A stretch of DNA of 64,000 nucleotides. It comes from Tateyamaria sp. syn59 (lineage in GTDB: Bacteria > Pseudomonadota > Alphaproteobacteria > Rhodobacterales > Rhodobacteraceae). Under the pieces are notes generated by a model, which saw nothing but the letters and a program-made list of their open reading frames with translations, searched no databases and had not been told where the DNA came from. Made by a program: the position numbers and the translations under genes. Below are positions 57,732 to 64,000 of this stretch, piece after piece. The stretch lies in NCBI RefSeq assembly GCF_007995245.1, contig NZ_VCBA01000002.1, positions 372,001-436,000 of the forward strand, written 5' to 3'. The number at the start of each line of letters is the position of its first letter. Positions within the stretch are counted from its first letter, which is position 1.

Positions 57732-57767
57732 CGGCGGGTTGATCTGCTGCCACTGATCAACCCGCCG
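57732..57767 (-). repeat. 13-bp perfect inverted repeat in the mraZ leader region
   Basis: CGGCGGGTTGATC (57732-57744) and GATCAACCCGCCG (57755-57767) are perfect complements around a 10-base spacer. Read on the minus strand the hairpin is followed by TTTCCATTT. It is a strong structure about 90 bases before the mraZ start, and could be an attenuator, a terminator of an unrecognised small transcript, or a leader fold. Confidence 0.72.
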
Positions 57768-58361
57768 CCCTCGTCCCGCCTCGCGGGATGTCCAGCTGCG
57801 CGCGCCACCTGGGGGGATGTCTGCTCGCTCGCGCGCCGGATCTCTGGTCTGATGAAAGCGAGGTGCCTGTATGAAACCTGCTAGAGTTTTGTTGTTTGCT
57901 TGGGGTCGTTTTGTGCCCCGTGCTCGTTCTCATCTGATGTCATTAGGTATGACGTGGGAAAACATGGGACGCAATGGTTTTTTGAGGGCGCGACACACTA
58001 TAGCTTGTCTTTGCAGGCGCTGAAAAACAACATATTGTGGCAAAATCAGCCACTCAAGCGGATTATGATGTTACATACGCGGACATATGCACAATATATT
58101 GTGCCACCACTTCAAGCCGCATCGTATCCCACAAATTCCCAAGAAATGCGCAAACATCTGCACATGGGCAGAAATGTTCTGCCTATGTTCCACACACATC
58201 ATGTCAAAATGCAAGAAATTGATTCGAATCACATCTGTTTTCGGCATGTTTGCCCATGATTTCCCATGGCTGATCCCATATCGGACCATCCGTCCCATGA
58301 AATCCCTTGCGCACCCGGCGCAGACGCGGCAACAGCACGGCAAGACCAGACAGGAGCCGAC
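57768..58361. promoter_or_regulatory. dcw upstream region with TGGGA boxes and palindromes
   Basis: No convincing gene lies here, and the stretch from about 57860 to 58260 is clearly AT-richer than its surroundings. TGGGA occurs twice 10 bp apart on the plus strand (57955 and 57965). On the minus strand TGGGA occurs twice 10 bp apart (58141-58137, 58131-58127), and TGGGA/TGGGC 10 bp apart (58266-58262, 58256-58252), with further copies at 58278-58274 and 58297-58293. These fit the MraZ spacing. Palindromes GCACAATA-TATTGTGC (58089-58104) and TGATTC-GAATCA (58220-58231) are also present; the latter holds two GANTC sites. Confidence 0.55.
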
Positions 58362-59135
58362 ATGTCCTACGCCGTCCGCATCTTCACCCATGCCGTCTCC
58401 ATGGTGTTCCGCGACTTCTCCGCCACCGTGCGGGCCACATGGGCTGGCCTGGCCGTACTCGCCATCGGATCGGCGATCCTCTTCGTGGTCGAACCCGGCC
58501 TCGCCACCGGCATGACAACTCTGGAAGACCCCTTTACAGATTCAAGCATCGAGGTGAGGGATATAAACTTCGGGCTCCTCTTCCCCGCCGCCCTCATGCT
58601 GATCGTCGGCTACATCATGATGATCGCCGCCTGGCACCGCTTCGTCCTGCTGCCACCCGACCGGCGGCACGAGGGGTTCACGCCAAGCGCAGGCATCGTG
58701 CTGGGCTATCTGGGCCGCAGCCTTCTTCTGGGCATTGTCATCATGCTGCTCGCCATCCCGATCTTCATCCCGGTCGGCCTTGCTGCAGCAGGTGCAGGCG
58801 ACGTGATCGCCAGCCTCGTGGCCATACCCGCCTTTGCCGTGCTGGGCTGGATTTTCTTCCGGTGGAGCCTGATCCTCCCCGCCTGCACCATCGGGCACAA
58901 GATGAGCTTCAGCGACAGCTGGCAAGCCACCAAGCCACTCGCCGCCACGATCTTCGGGATCATGATCATATTGGCCGTGGTCGATTTCCTTCTGAACCTC
59001 GCAGGCGACGCCATCCTGACGGACAACATCGTCAGCGGGCTCATCTCGGTCATTGTGTCCCTGCTCTACGCGCTCATCAGCGCGAGCATCCTGACAACAC
59101 TCTACGGCATCGCGGTCGAGGGGCGCGCGGTCTAG
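58362..59135 (+). CDS. Membrane protein of unknown function
   Basis: 257 residues from the ATG at 58362 (MSYAVRIFTHAVSMVFRDF), preceded by a GGAG ribosome site. Six hydrophobic segments lie near 27-47, 75-92, 115-138, 141-165, 198-215 and 222-245. The pattern FSDSWQATK near 190 resembles membrane proteins with repeated four-helix units, but no family is sure. The stop (TAG 59133-59135) shares CTAG with the stop of the opposing mrp gene. An upstream ATG at 58266 lacks a ribosome site. Confidence 0.7.
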   Translation: MSYAVRIFTHAVSMVFRDFSATVRATWAGLAVLAIGSAILFVVEPGLATGMTTLEDPFTDSSIEVRDINFGLLFPAALMLIVGYIMMIAAWHRFVLLPPDRRHEGFTPSAGIVLGYLGRSLLLGIVIMLLAIPIFIPVGLAAAGAGDVIASLVAIPAFAVLGWIFFRWSLILPACTIGHKMSFSDSWQATKPLAATIFGIMIILAVVDFLLNLAGDAILTDNIVSGLISVIVSLLYALISASILTTLYGIAVEGRAV

Positions 59136-60208
59136 GCCATCCCACCCTTGATCAAACCCTCGGCAATACGCGCATAGGCCTGCGCCATCGCCCCATCGCC
59201 AACAGCAACAGGCGTGCCGCCATCGCCCGCCAGCCGGGTCTCAAGATCAATCGGCAAGGCCCCGAGCAGCGGCACACCCAGCTTGTCAGCCTCAGCCGCC
59301 ACACCACCCTGACCAAAGATCTGATGCTCCGACCCGCAGTCGGGGCAAACAAACAGCGACATATTCTCGATCAACCCCAGCACCGGCGTCTTCAACGTCG
59401 CAAACATGTCCAGCGCCTTGCGCGCATCGATCAACGCCACGTCCTGCGGCGTCGACACCACGATGGCTCCCGACAGCTCTGACTTCGTACACAGGGTCAG
59501 CTGCACATCCCCCGTCCCCGGTGGCAGATCGACCAGCAGCACATCCAGCTCGCCCCACTCCACCTGCCCCAGCATCTGCTGCAACGCGCCCATCAGCATC
59601 GGCCCACGCCAGACCACGGCCTTCCCCTCCTCCAGCATGAAACCGATGGACATCAGGGTCACACCATGAGCGTGCAGGGGAATGATGGTCTTGCCATCAG
59701 GTGACGCGGGGCGCTTGTTCACGCCCATCATGCGGGGCTGGGAGGGACCGTATATATCTGCATCCAGCAACCCGACCTTCCGGCCCTGCTTGGCCAGCGC
59801 TACGGCCAGGTTCGACGACACGGTCGACTTGCCCACACCACCCTTGCCCGATCCAATCGCCAGAATGCGCTGCACGCCCACAGGCTTCGTCGGACCCTCC
59901 TGAGGTTTCGGATGTCCCCCGATCTTCAGGCTGGGGGCCGGCGGCTTCTTGGCCGGACCATGGGCAGTCAGCGCCACACGCACGTCCCCCACACCCGCCA
60001 GCCCGCGCACGGCAGCCTCGGCGGCTGCGCGCACAGGTTCCATCTTTGCCGCCAACTCCGGCGTCGGTGCCTCGATCACAAACTGAACCGCATCCCCCTG
60101 AATCTGCACGGCACGAATCAAGTCGCGACTGATCAGGTCTCCGCCATCCGGCATGCCGATCCGGGCCAGCGCTTCCATGACGTGATCCTTGGGTATCGAC
60201 ATGCTCAT
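59132..60208 (-). CDS. apbC: Iron-sulphur cluster carrier Mrp/ApbC
   Basis: About 358 residues (start MSMSIPKDHVMEALARIG). An N-terminal MIP18-like domain is followed by a P-loop ATPase with deviant Walker A GSGKGGVGKST near 125. The CxxC that binds the cluster is in LFVCPDCGSEHQIFG near 285. It loads Fe-S clusters on target proteins. The ATG at 60208 has a GGAGAG ribosome site; a second ATG lies two codons in. Confidence 0.94.
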   Translation of the reverse strand: MSMSIPKDHVMEALARIGMPDGGDLISRDLIRAVQIQGDAVQFVIEAPTPELAAKMEPVRAAAEAAVRGLAGVGDVRVALTAHGPAKKPPAPSLKIGGHPKPQEGPTKPVGVQRILAIGSGKGGVGKSTVSSNLAVALAKQGRKVGLLDADIYGPSQPRMMGVNKRPASPDGKTIIPLHAHGVTLMSIGFMLEEGKAVVWRGPMLMGALQQMLGQVEWGELDVLLVDLPPGTGDVQLTLCTKSELSGAIVVSTPQDVALIDARKALDMFATLKTPVLGLIENMSLFVCPDCGSEHQIFGQGGVAAEADKLGVPLLGALPIDLETRLAGDGGTPVAVGDGAMAQAYARIAEGLIKGGMA

Positions 60209-60365
60209 TCTCTCCGCTTTGTGATGCAAGAGATGGCAGTTATTTCACCAGTGGCAAGGGGCCGCCGATCAAACCCAGGCAAACGCCGCATTGGTGTGCG
60301 CACTGCCGCTCAATTCAACTTCAGGTCTATGCAATTGCTGCATGGCAGCATTGATCTGGTATGTA

Positions 60366-60393
60366 TTGTGCAGATGCAGCATGGGCCTATATA
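60366..60393 (+). promoter_or_regulatory. Candidate promoter of the DUF1127-small RNA unit
   Basis: TTGTGC (60366-60371) and TATATA (60388-60393) are 16 bases apart, 33 bases before the DUF1127 ATG. In Rhodobacter the matching unit is driven by the heat-shock sigma factors RpoHI and RpoHII; this site is compatible but not diagnostic. Confidence 0.4.
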
Positions 60394-60425
60394 ACCGTCA
60401 ACGAAACGAGCAAGAGGCAAAAAAC

Positions 60426-60656
60426 ATGGCCTATTACAATGACGTAGCGCAGCGCAGCGATCTGGTCGAACGTATGTTCGGCACCGCTGCACGTGTCTTT
60501 GAAGCTGCTGCAGAGCGCCGCGCAAAACAGCGCGTGTACCGCACAACGCTGAACGAATTGAACGCCCTTTCGAACCGTGAACTGGCAGATCTTGGCCTGC
60601 ACCGGTCCGAACTCAAACGGGTGGCTTGGGAATCTGCGCAAGACGCGGCAGCCTGA
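60426..60656 (+). CDS. DUF1127 small protein, CcaF1-like
   Basis: 76 residues. The C-terminal half RRAKQRVYRTTLNELNALSNRELADLGLHRSELKRVAW in pieces is the DUF1127 domain (YjiS-like), with its L-x-x-L-S-x-R-x-L-x-D-L-G-L core. In R. sphaeroides the gene in this position (RSP_6037, CcaF1) makes an RNA-binding protein and its transcript yields the CcsR small RNAs. Here, too, a hairpin array with CCUCC loops follows 18 bases after the stop. Ribosome site AGAGGC, ATG at 60426. The orthology is inferred from this layout. Confidence 0.88.
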   Translation: MAYYNDVAQRSDLVERMFGTAARVFEAAAERRAKQRVYRTTLNELNALSNRELADLGLHRSELKRVAWESAQDAAA

Positions 60657-60673
60657 GACTGAACACACGAGAT

Positions 60674-60747
60674 CAGATCGCCCTCTCCTCCTCCCTGAGG
60701 GCATCTGAAATTGGCGGCGGCGCCCTCCTCCTCCCTGGCGCCGCCGC
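60674..60747 (+). ncRNA. CcsR-like small RNA, unit 1 (two CCUCC-loop hairpins)
   Basis: Hairpin 1: CAGAT(c)GCCCT (60674-60684) with AGGGCATCTG (60698-60707), loop CTCCTCCTCCCTG. Hairpin 2: GCGGCGGCGCC (60714-60724) with GGCGCCGCCGC (60737-60747), 11 bp, loop CTCCTCCTCCCT. The stems differ but the loop is constant, as in the CcsR ('cuckoo') RNA family known downstream of DUF1127 genes. The loop can pair with GGAGG of ribosome-binding sites. Confidence 0.85.
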
Positions 60748-60766
60748 ACTTTGAACAAGAGCGATA

Positions 60767-60848
60767 CATCGCACCCCGGTCCTCCTCCTCCCTGACCGAC
60801 GCGATGTTGCAAGAGCGGCGGCATTCACCTCCTCCCGGATGTCGCCGC
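60767..60848 (+). ncRNA. CcsR-like small RNA, unit 2
   Basis: Hairpin 3: inner stem CGGTC (60777-60781) with GACCG (60794-60798), loop CTCCTCCTCCCT, plus outer stem CATCGC (60767-60772) with GCGATG (60801-60806). Hairpin 4: GCGGCGGCATTC (60815-60826) with GGATGTCGCCGC (60837-60848), including two G-U pairs, loop ACCTCCTCCC. The second loop is one triplet shorter than the others. A plain hairpin without CCUCC (60858-60871) separates this unit from the next. Confidence 0.82.
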
Positions 60849-60887
60849 ACGAATACGGCACCAAGTGGTGCACCAGATGTGTCCGAT

Positions 60888-60970
60888 CCGGTCCTCCTCC
60901 TCCCTGACCGGCGGGCATCAAGACGGCGGCGATCCCCTCCTCCTCCCTGGGATCGCCGCTTTTTCTTTTT
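60888..60970 (+). ncRNA. CcsR-like small RNA, unit 3, ending in a terminator
   Basis: Hairpin 5: CCGGTC (60888-60893) with GACCGG (60906-60911), loop CTCCTCCTCCCT. Hairpin 6: GCGGCGATCCC (60926-60936) with GGGATCGCCGC (60949-60959), loop CTCCTCCTCCCT, followed by TTTTTCTTTTT (60960-60970). The last hairpin thus doubles as the intrinsic terminator of the whole DUF1127 transcript. Confidence 0.86.
60926..60970 (+). terminator. Intrinsic terminator of the DUF1127/small RNA transcript
   Basis: An 11-bp GC-rich perfect stem followed by eleven pyrimidines, ten of them T. It overlaps hairpin 6 of the RNA array, so termination and the functional CCUCC loop share one structure. Confidence 0.9.
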
Positions 60971-60996
60971 CGGCCCCCAAAAATTGTTGCCCGTGA

Positions 60997-61023
60997 TGTC
61001 ACATCCACGGGCCGCGCTGCGTC
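60997..61023 (+). promoter_or_regulatory. ECF41-type promoter
   Basis: TGTCACA (60997-61003), then exactly 16 bases, then CGTC (61020-61023). As remembered from studies of this sigma-factor group, the ECF41 target promoter is TGTCACA-N16-CGTC. It lies about 125 bases before the AhpD-like gene that is overlapped by the ECF41 sigma gene, so the module should be self-activated. A 7-bp inverted repeat GCCCGTG/CACGGGC (60989-61012) overlaps the -35 box. Confidence 0.78.
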
Positions 61024-61149
61024 ACAGGTTCCAACAGCAACAGGAATCAGGACTGGCCACATGCCGCACATCTCCCCCCGACACACCCCGCCTCCGGTCT
61101 GGACAAGCCGTACCTTCGCCCCCTCAATGGACCCCAAGGAGCAGACCCA

Positions 61150-61698
61150 ATGATCCGCGCATTTCTCCATGCCAGTACCCGCCGCTTTGCCCGCGCGTTC
61201 AACTACAACGCCCAATACCAGCACGACATGATCGACACGGACCCGCGCGCCGGTGTCCGCCTCGCACTGTTCCAGATGGTCAGCAACTACGCAGGCCCCG
61301 CCAGCGCACATCATGTCCGCATGGGGGCGATGGTCGGCTCAGCCTTCGAAGGCGACTGCGGGCCCTGCGCCCAACTCACCGTCGATATGGCGCTAGCCTT
61401 CGGCGCAAGGGCGGCAGACATTCAGGCCTGCCTCAACGGCCAAGCCAACGCGGCAGGCGATTTCGGCCTCGGCTACCAGTTCGCATGGGCCGCCATCCGC
61501 GGTGACGACAATCTCGACGCCCTGCGCGCACAGATCGAAGGCGCCCATGGCCCCCGCGCCATCATCGCCGCCTCCTTCGCCGCCGCCTTCACCCGCACCT
61601 ACCCCGTGCTCAAACGCGGCATGGGCCACGGCAAGCTCTGCCAACGGCTCGACGTCGGCGGCACGCCCGTCACCCTTACGGACCCGACACCCGCATGA
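61150..61698 (+). CDS. AhpD-like / carboxymuconolactone-decarboxylase-fold protein
   Basis: 182 residues. The redox pair Cys70-x-x-Cys73 (GDCGPCAQL) is the AhpD-type active site; AFNYNAQYQHDMI near 17 and LVQ-free flanks show it is not a full AhpD. Genes of this fold are typical partners of ECF41 sigma factors. It overlaps the sigma gene by ATGA, and a matching ECF41 promoter lies upstream. Probable thiol-disulphide chemistry; target unknown. Confidence 0.82.
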   Translation: MIRAFLHASTRRFARAFNYNAQYQHDMIDTDPRAGVRLALFQMVSNYAGPASAHHVRMGAMVGSAFEGDCGPCAQLTVDMALAFGARAADIQACLNGQANAAGDFGLGYQFAWAAIRGDDNLDALRAQIEGAHGPRAIIAASFAAAFTRTYPVLKRGMGHGKLCQRLDVGGTPVTLTDPTPA

Positions 61699-62630
61699 AC
61701 TGGACCCAACAGTTCGAAGCACAGCGGCCCATGCTCACGGCCCTGTGCTACCGGATGCTGGGCGAACGCGCACTGGCCGAGGATGCGGTGCAGGACACAT
61801 GGCTCAAATGGTCCACCGCCGATCACGCCGCCATCCTCACCCCCGCCGCATGGCTGCGCACCGCCGCCACCCGCGTCGCCATCGACAGCCTGCGCCGGGC
61901 CAAGGCGCGGCGCGAGAGCTATGTCGGCCCGTGGCTGCCCGAACCGCTGCTCGTGGATGACAACACCGCCGAAGACAGCTTTGCCTTGGCGCAAGACTGC
62001 GAACTGGCACTACTGTGGATGATGGACACACTGCCAAGCAGCGAACGTGCCGCTTTTGTCCTGCGCGAAGCCTTCGATGCCTCCTATGCCGACATCGCCG
62101 AAACCCTCGGCAAATCCGAAGCCGCCTGCCGCCAACTCGTCAGCCGCGCCCACCGCCGCGTGGCACAATCCGCCCCGGACCTCAGCCAACCGGTCGGCAA
62201 ACGCGCCGCTCAGATCAGCGGCTTTCTGGCCGCCATCGCCACCGGCGACGTCGATGCGGCCAAGGCGTACCTGTCAGACGACGCAATCTCAATCTCCGAC
62301 GGCGGGGCCAAGGCGCGCGCTGCACGCCGCCCGCTCATCGGCCCGGACGACATCGTGCTGGTCTCGCACGCGGTCACACTGAAACACGCAAGCGGCCTGA
62401 CGCCCGTCCCGGTCACCGCCAATGGCCATCCCGCCCTGTTGATGGCGGAAAACGGCGTGGCGCATACGCTTTTCACCGCAGCCCTCAACGCGCAAGGTCA
62501 AATCTGCTGGATGTACACCTTGCGCAACCCGGACAAGCTTTGGCCCGCGCTCGCACACCGGGTCGGCGGGCGGGCGCCTTTGCGTCAGCAAACAGAGCCG
62601 CCCGGCGGCCAAACCCTTCAAAACAGTTAA
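61695..62630 (+). CDS. ECF41-group RNA polymerase sigma factor (SigJ-like)
   Basis: 311 residues. Sigma-2 domain (ALCYRMLGERALAEDAVQDTWLKW) and sigma-4 domain (ERAAFVLREAFDASYADIAETLGKSEAACRQLVSRA in pieces) make up the first 160 residues. A SnoaL-like C-terminal extension follows, carrying the three ECF41 marks: WLPEPL (80-85) in the linker, DGGAK (202-206; DGGGK in most) and NPDKL (278-282). In this group the extension takes the place of an anti-sigma factor and tunes activity. No separate anti-sigma gene is seen. Confidence 0.92.
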   Translation: MNWTQQFEAQRPMLTALCYRMLGERALAEDAVQDTWLKWSTADHAAILTPAAWLRTAATRVAIDSLRRAKARRESYVGPWLPEPLLVDDNTAEDSFALAQDCELALLWMMDTLPSSERAAFVLREAFDASYADIAETLGKSEAACRQLVSRAHRRVAQSAPDLSQPVGKRAAQISGFLAAIATGDVDAAKAYLSDDAISISDGGAKARAARRPLIGPDDIVLVSHAVTLKHASGLTPVPVTANGHPALLMAENGVAHTLFTAALNAQGQICWMYTLRNPDKLWPALAHRVGGRAPLRQQTEPPGGQTLQNS

Positions 62631-62712
62631 GCTCGAAACGCAAACGTTAACCGGAGGCCATCCGTAACCGATCCGTTAACGTCAAAGCGCCGTGCACAGC
62701 CCTGCAAAACAC

Positions 62713-62816
62713 GCAGTTTCAGCCCCAAAATATGCAGTTTCGCCAAATCACCCGAAAAACATCCCGTCTCACGGGGTCGCAAAATACGCAGTTTCCAGAT
62801 GAAAATGTGCAGTTTC
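62713..62816. repeat. Four-copy GCAGTTTC direct repeat
   Basis: GCAGTTTC occurs at 62713, 62734, 62788 and 62809. The pairs are 21 bp apart within each half, and the two halves are 75 bp apart. Around them the context AAAATA(C/T)GCAGTTTCGCCA is shared. It lies between convergent genes. No gene fits here, and the function is unknown. TTAAC/GTTAA motifs also crowd 62627-62680. Confidence 0.75.
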
Positions 62817-62864
62817 GCCAGAACCGGCCACCGCACGCCCCGTTAACCAACCGGTCCGCAGGCC

Positions 62865-64000
62865 TCAAAACGGAATGTCATCCGTCCCCGACACAAAGCG
62901 CGAGACAACCTTCTTCAGCCCCGCCTTTTCAAAGTCGACCTCCAGCTTGTCGCCCTCGATCCCGACAATCGCACCATAGCCGAACTTCTGATGAAACACC
63001 CGCTCGCCCACGGTAAAGGCCGACACAGCATTGAGATCAATCACCGTATTCCGGCTCTCCTGCGGCTGGCTCAACGGCCGCTCGCCAGCCCGCGCCTGCA
63101 GCCGTTTCCAGCCTGGCGAATTGTAGACATTCGCCTCCGCCGCCGCCTGATGCAGCCGCGATTCTGCCCCCATATTTGGTGCAGCCGCCCCAAAACCACC
63201 CCCATATAGGCCCGGTGGCGTCAGAACATCCACATGATCCTCAGGCAGCTCATCGACAAAGCGCGACGGCATCGACGACTGCCATTGCCCGAAGACCCGC
63301 CGGTTCGAGGCAAAGGAAATCGTGCACACCTCCTCCGCCCGTGTGATGCCGACATAGGCCAGCCGCCGCTCCTCTTCGAGCCCCTTGACCCCGCTCTCAT
63401 CCATCGACCGCTGCGACGGAAACAGCCCGTCCTCCCACCCCGGCAAAAAGACTTGCGGAAACTCCAACCCCTTCGCCGCATGCAGCGTCATGATCGAAAC
63501 CTTCGCCTCATCATCCTCTGATGCGTTGTCCATCACCAGCGAAACGTGCTCAAGAAATCCTTGCAAATTCTCAAAGGATTCAAGGGCTTTCACCAGCTCC
63601 TTCAAGTTCTCCAACCGCCCCGGCGCTTCCGGAGTTTTGTCGTTCTGCCAATGCGCCGTGTAGCCGGACTCATCCAGAATGATCTCCGCCAACTCAATAT
63701 GACCCACCGGCGGCGGCCCATACTCAACCCGCAGCGGCCCTTCGCCATCATCCAGAACGCTGTCGTCCTCAGCCACCTCGATCCGCGGCCCGCGCAGCTT
63801 CGAATGCCACCGCGCAATCCCATCAACAAGGGCGCGTAGCTCATTGCCGCCCTTGCCTTTTATCAATCCCTGCTCAACCGCCAGCCGCGCCCCTTCGACC
63901 AGCGGCAACCCATTCGCCCGCGCAGTGATCTGAATGGTCTGCTGTGCCTTGTCACCCAGCCCCCGCTTCGGCGTGTTCACAATCCGCTCAAACGCCAGAT
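62865..64000 (-). CDS. uvrD: UvrD/PcrA-type DNA helicase, C-terminal part (cut by window edge)
   Basis: The visible 378 codons are the C-terminal half of a superfamily 1 helicase; the N-terminus lies past the window end. Motif V/VI regions are clear: SIMTLHAAKGLEFPQVFLPG and RRLAYVGITRAEE. IVNTPKRGLGDKAQQ at the very edge is also UvrD-typical. The C-terminal tail NAVSAFTVGERVFHQKFGYGAIVGIEGDKLEVDF in pieces is the Tudor-like RNA polymerase-binding domain. A choice between UvrD and PcrA names cannot be made from this part. Confidence 0.94.
   Translation of the reverse strand, partial: LAFERIVNTPKRGLGDKAQQTIQITARANGLPLVEGARLAVEQGLIKGKGGNELRALVDGIARWHSKLRGPRIEVAEDDSVLDDGEGPLRVEYGPPPVGHIELAEIILDESGYTAHWQNDKTPEAPGRLENLKELVKALESFENLQGFLEHVSLVMDNASEDDEAKVSIMTLHAAKGLEFPQVFLPGWEDGLFPSQRSMDESGVKGLEEERRLAYVGITRAEEVCTISFASNRRVFGQWQSSMPSRFVDELPEDHVDVLTPPGLYGGGFGAAAPNMGAESRLHQAAAEANVYNSPGWKRLQARAGERPLSQPQESRNTVIDLNAVSAFTVGERVFHQKFGYGAIVGIEGDKLEVDFEKAGLKKVVSRFVSGTDDIPF

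Noticed and set aside
57900-58259. A 119-codon frame upstream of the membrane protein gene
   Set aside because: No ribosome site, no family match, AT-rich and full of regulatory-looking repeats.
57768-58361. RNase P RNA gene (sometimes near mraZ in alphaproteobacteria)
   Set aside because: The conserved block GAGGAAAGTCCGGGC and its partners are absent on both strands.
60673-61505. Open frames on both strands through the CCTCC array
   Set aside because: Long only because the repeats lack stops. Hairpin structure with constant loops explains the sequence better.
62705-62825. CRISPR array
   Set aside because: The repeated unit is only 8 to 20 bases with irregular 21 and 54 bp spacing, and no cas genes are nearby.

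Overview
The window looks like the chromosome of a Rhodobacteraceae (Roseobacter-group) alphaproteobacterium. Supporting signs are the high GC content, aerobic-type cobaltochelatase genes (cobS, cobT), two DUF2484 proteins, a DUF1127 gene followed by CCUCC-loop small RNAs of the kind known as CcsR in Rhodobacter sphaeroides, a perfect CtrA-type site, and an alphaproteobacterial division gene order. No prophage, insertion sequence, CRISPR array, rRNA or tRNA was seen. The region reads as core chromosome.

Layout. 1-1773: 5' part of malate synthase G (minus strand). 1942-5452: a minus-strand ABC uptake operon (permease, binding protein, ATPase, DUF1636 protein) behind a cobalamin riboswitch. 5657-9742: an FkbM methyltransferase, a rhamnosyl-transferase-like protein with a CtrA box, a photolyase/cryptochrome coupled to a tiny DUF2256 protein, and a GFA-family protein. 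9904-15112: pepN, then a tightly coupled DUF1993 / SDR / membrane protein / lipoprotein hydrolase run. 15223-23363: a lytic transglycosylase, gatB, a methyltransferase, a thioesterase, bolA, a J-domain protein and several unknowns. 23557-27134: cobS, a racemase-like gene and cobT. 27181-31077: an aminopeptidase P, DUF427 and a ClC channel.

31175-57641 is the division and cell-wall (dcw) cluster, all on the minus strand except one gene. In transcription order it runs mraZ, rsmH, ftsL, ftsI, murE, murF, mraY, an SDR, murD, [baiN-like flavoprotein on plus], a peroxiredoxin, ftsW, murG, murC, four tiny membrane proteins, murB, ddl, ftsQ, ftsA, ftsZ, terminator, lpxC, bamD, recN. Upstream of mraZ lie about 720 bases without a recognised gene, rich in palindromes and 10-bp-spaced TGGGA boxes.

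58362-64000: a membrane protein, the Mrp/ApbC Fe-S carrier, the DUF1127 gene with three tandem two-hairpin CcsR-like RNAs, then a complete ECF41 module: a promoter matching the ECF41 consensus, an AhpD-like gene and the sigma factor. A repeat element follows, and the window ends in the C-terminal part of a UvrD-type helicase.

The most interesting items are the RNA hairpin array with constant anti-Shine-Dalgarno-like loops, the ECF41 module with its own promoter, the riboswitch operon with a possible ribosome-site-masking hairpin, the racemase-like protein lacking classical cysteines inside cobS-cobT, and the quartet of small membrane proteins between murC and murB.
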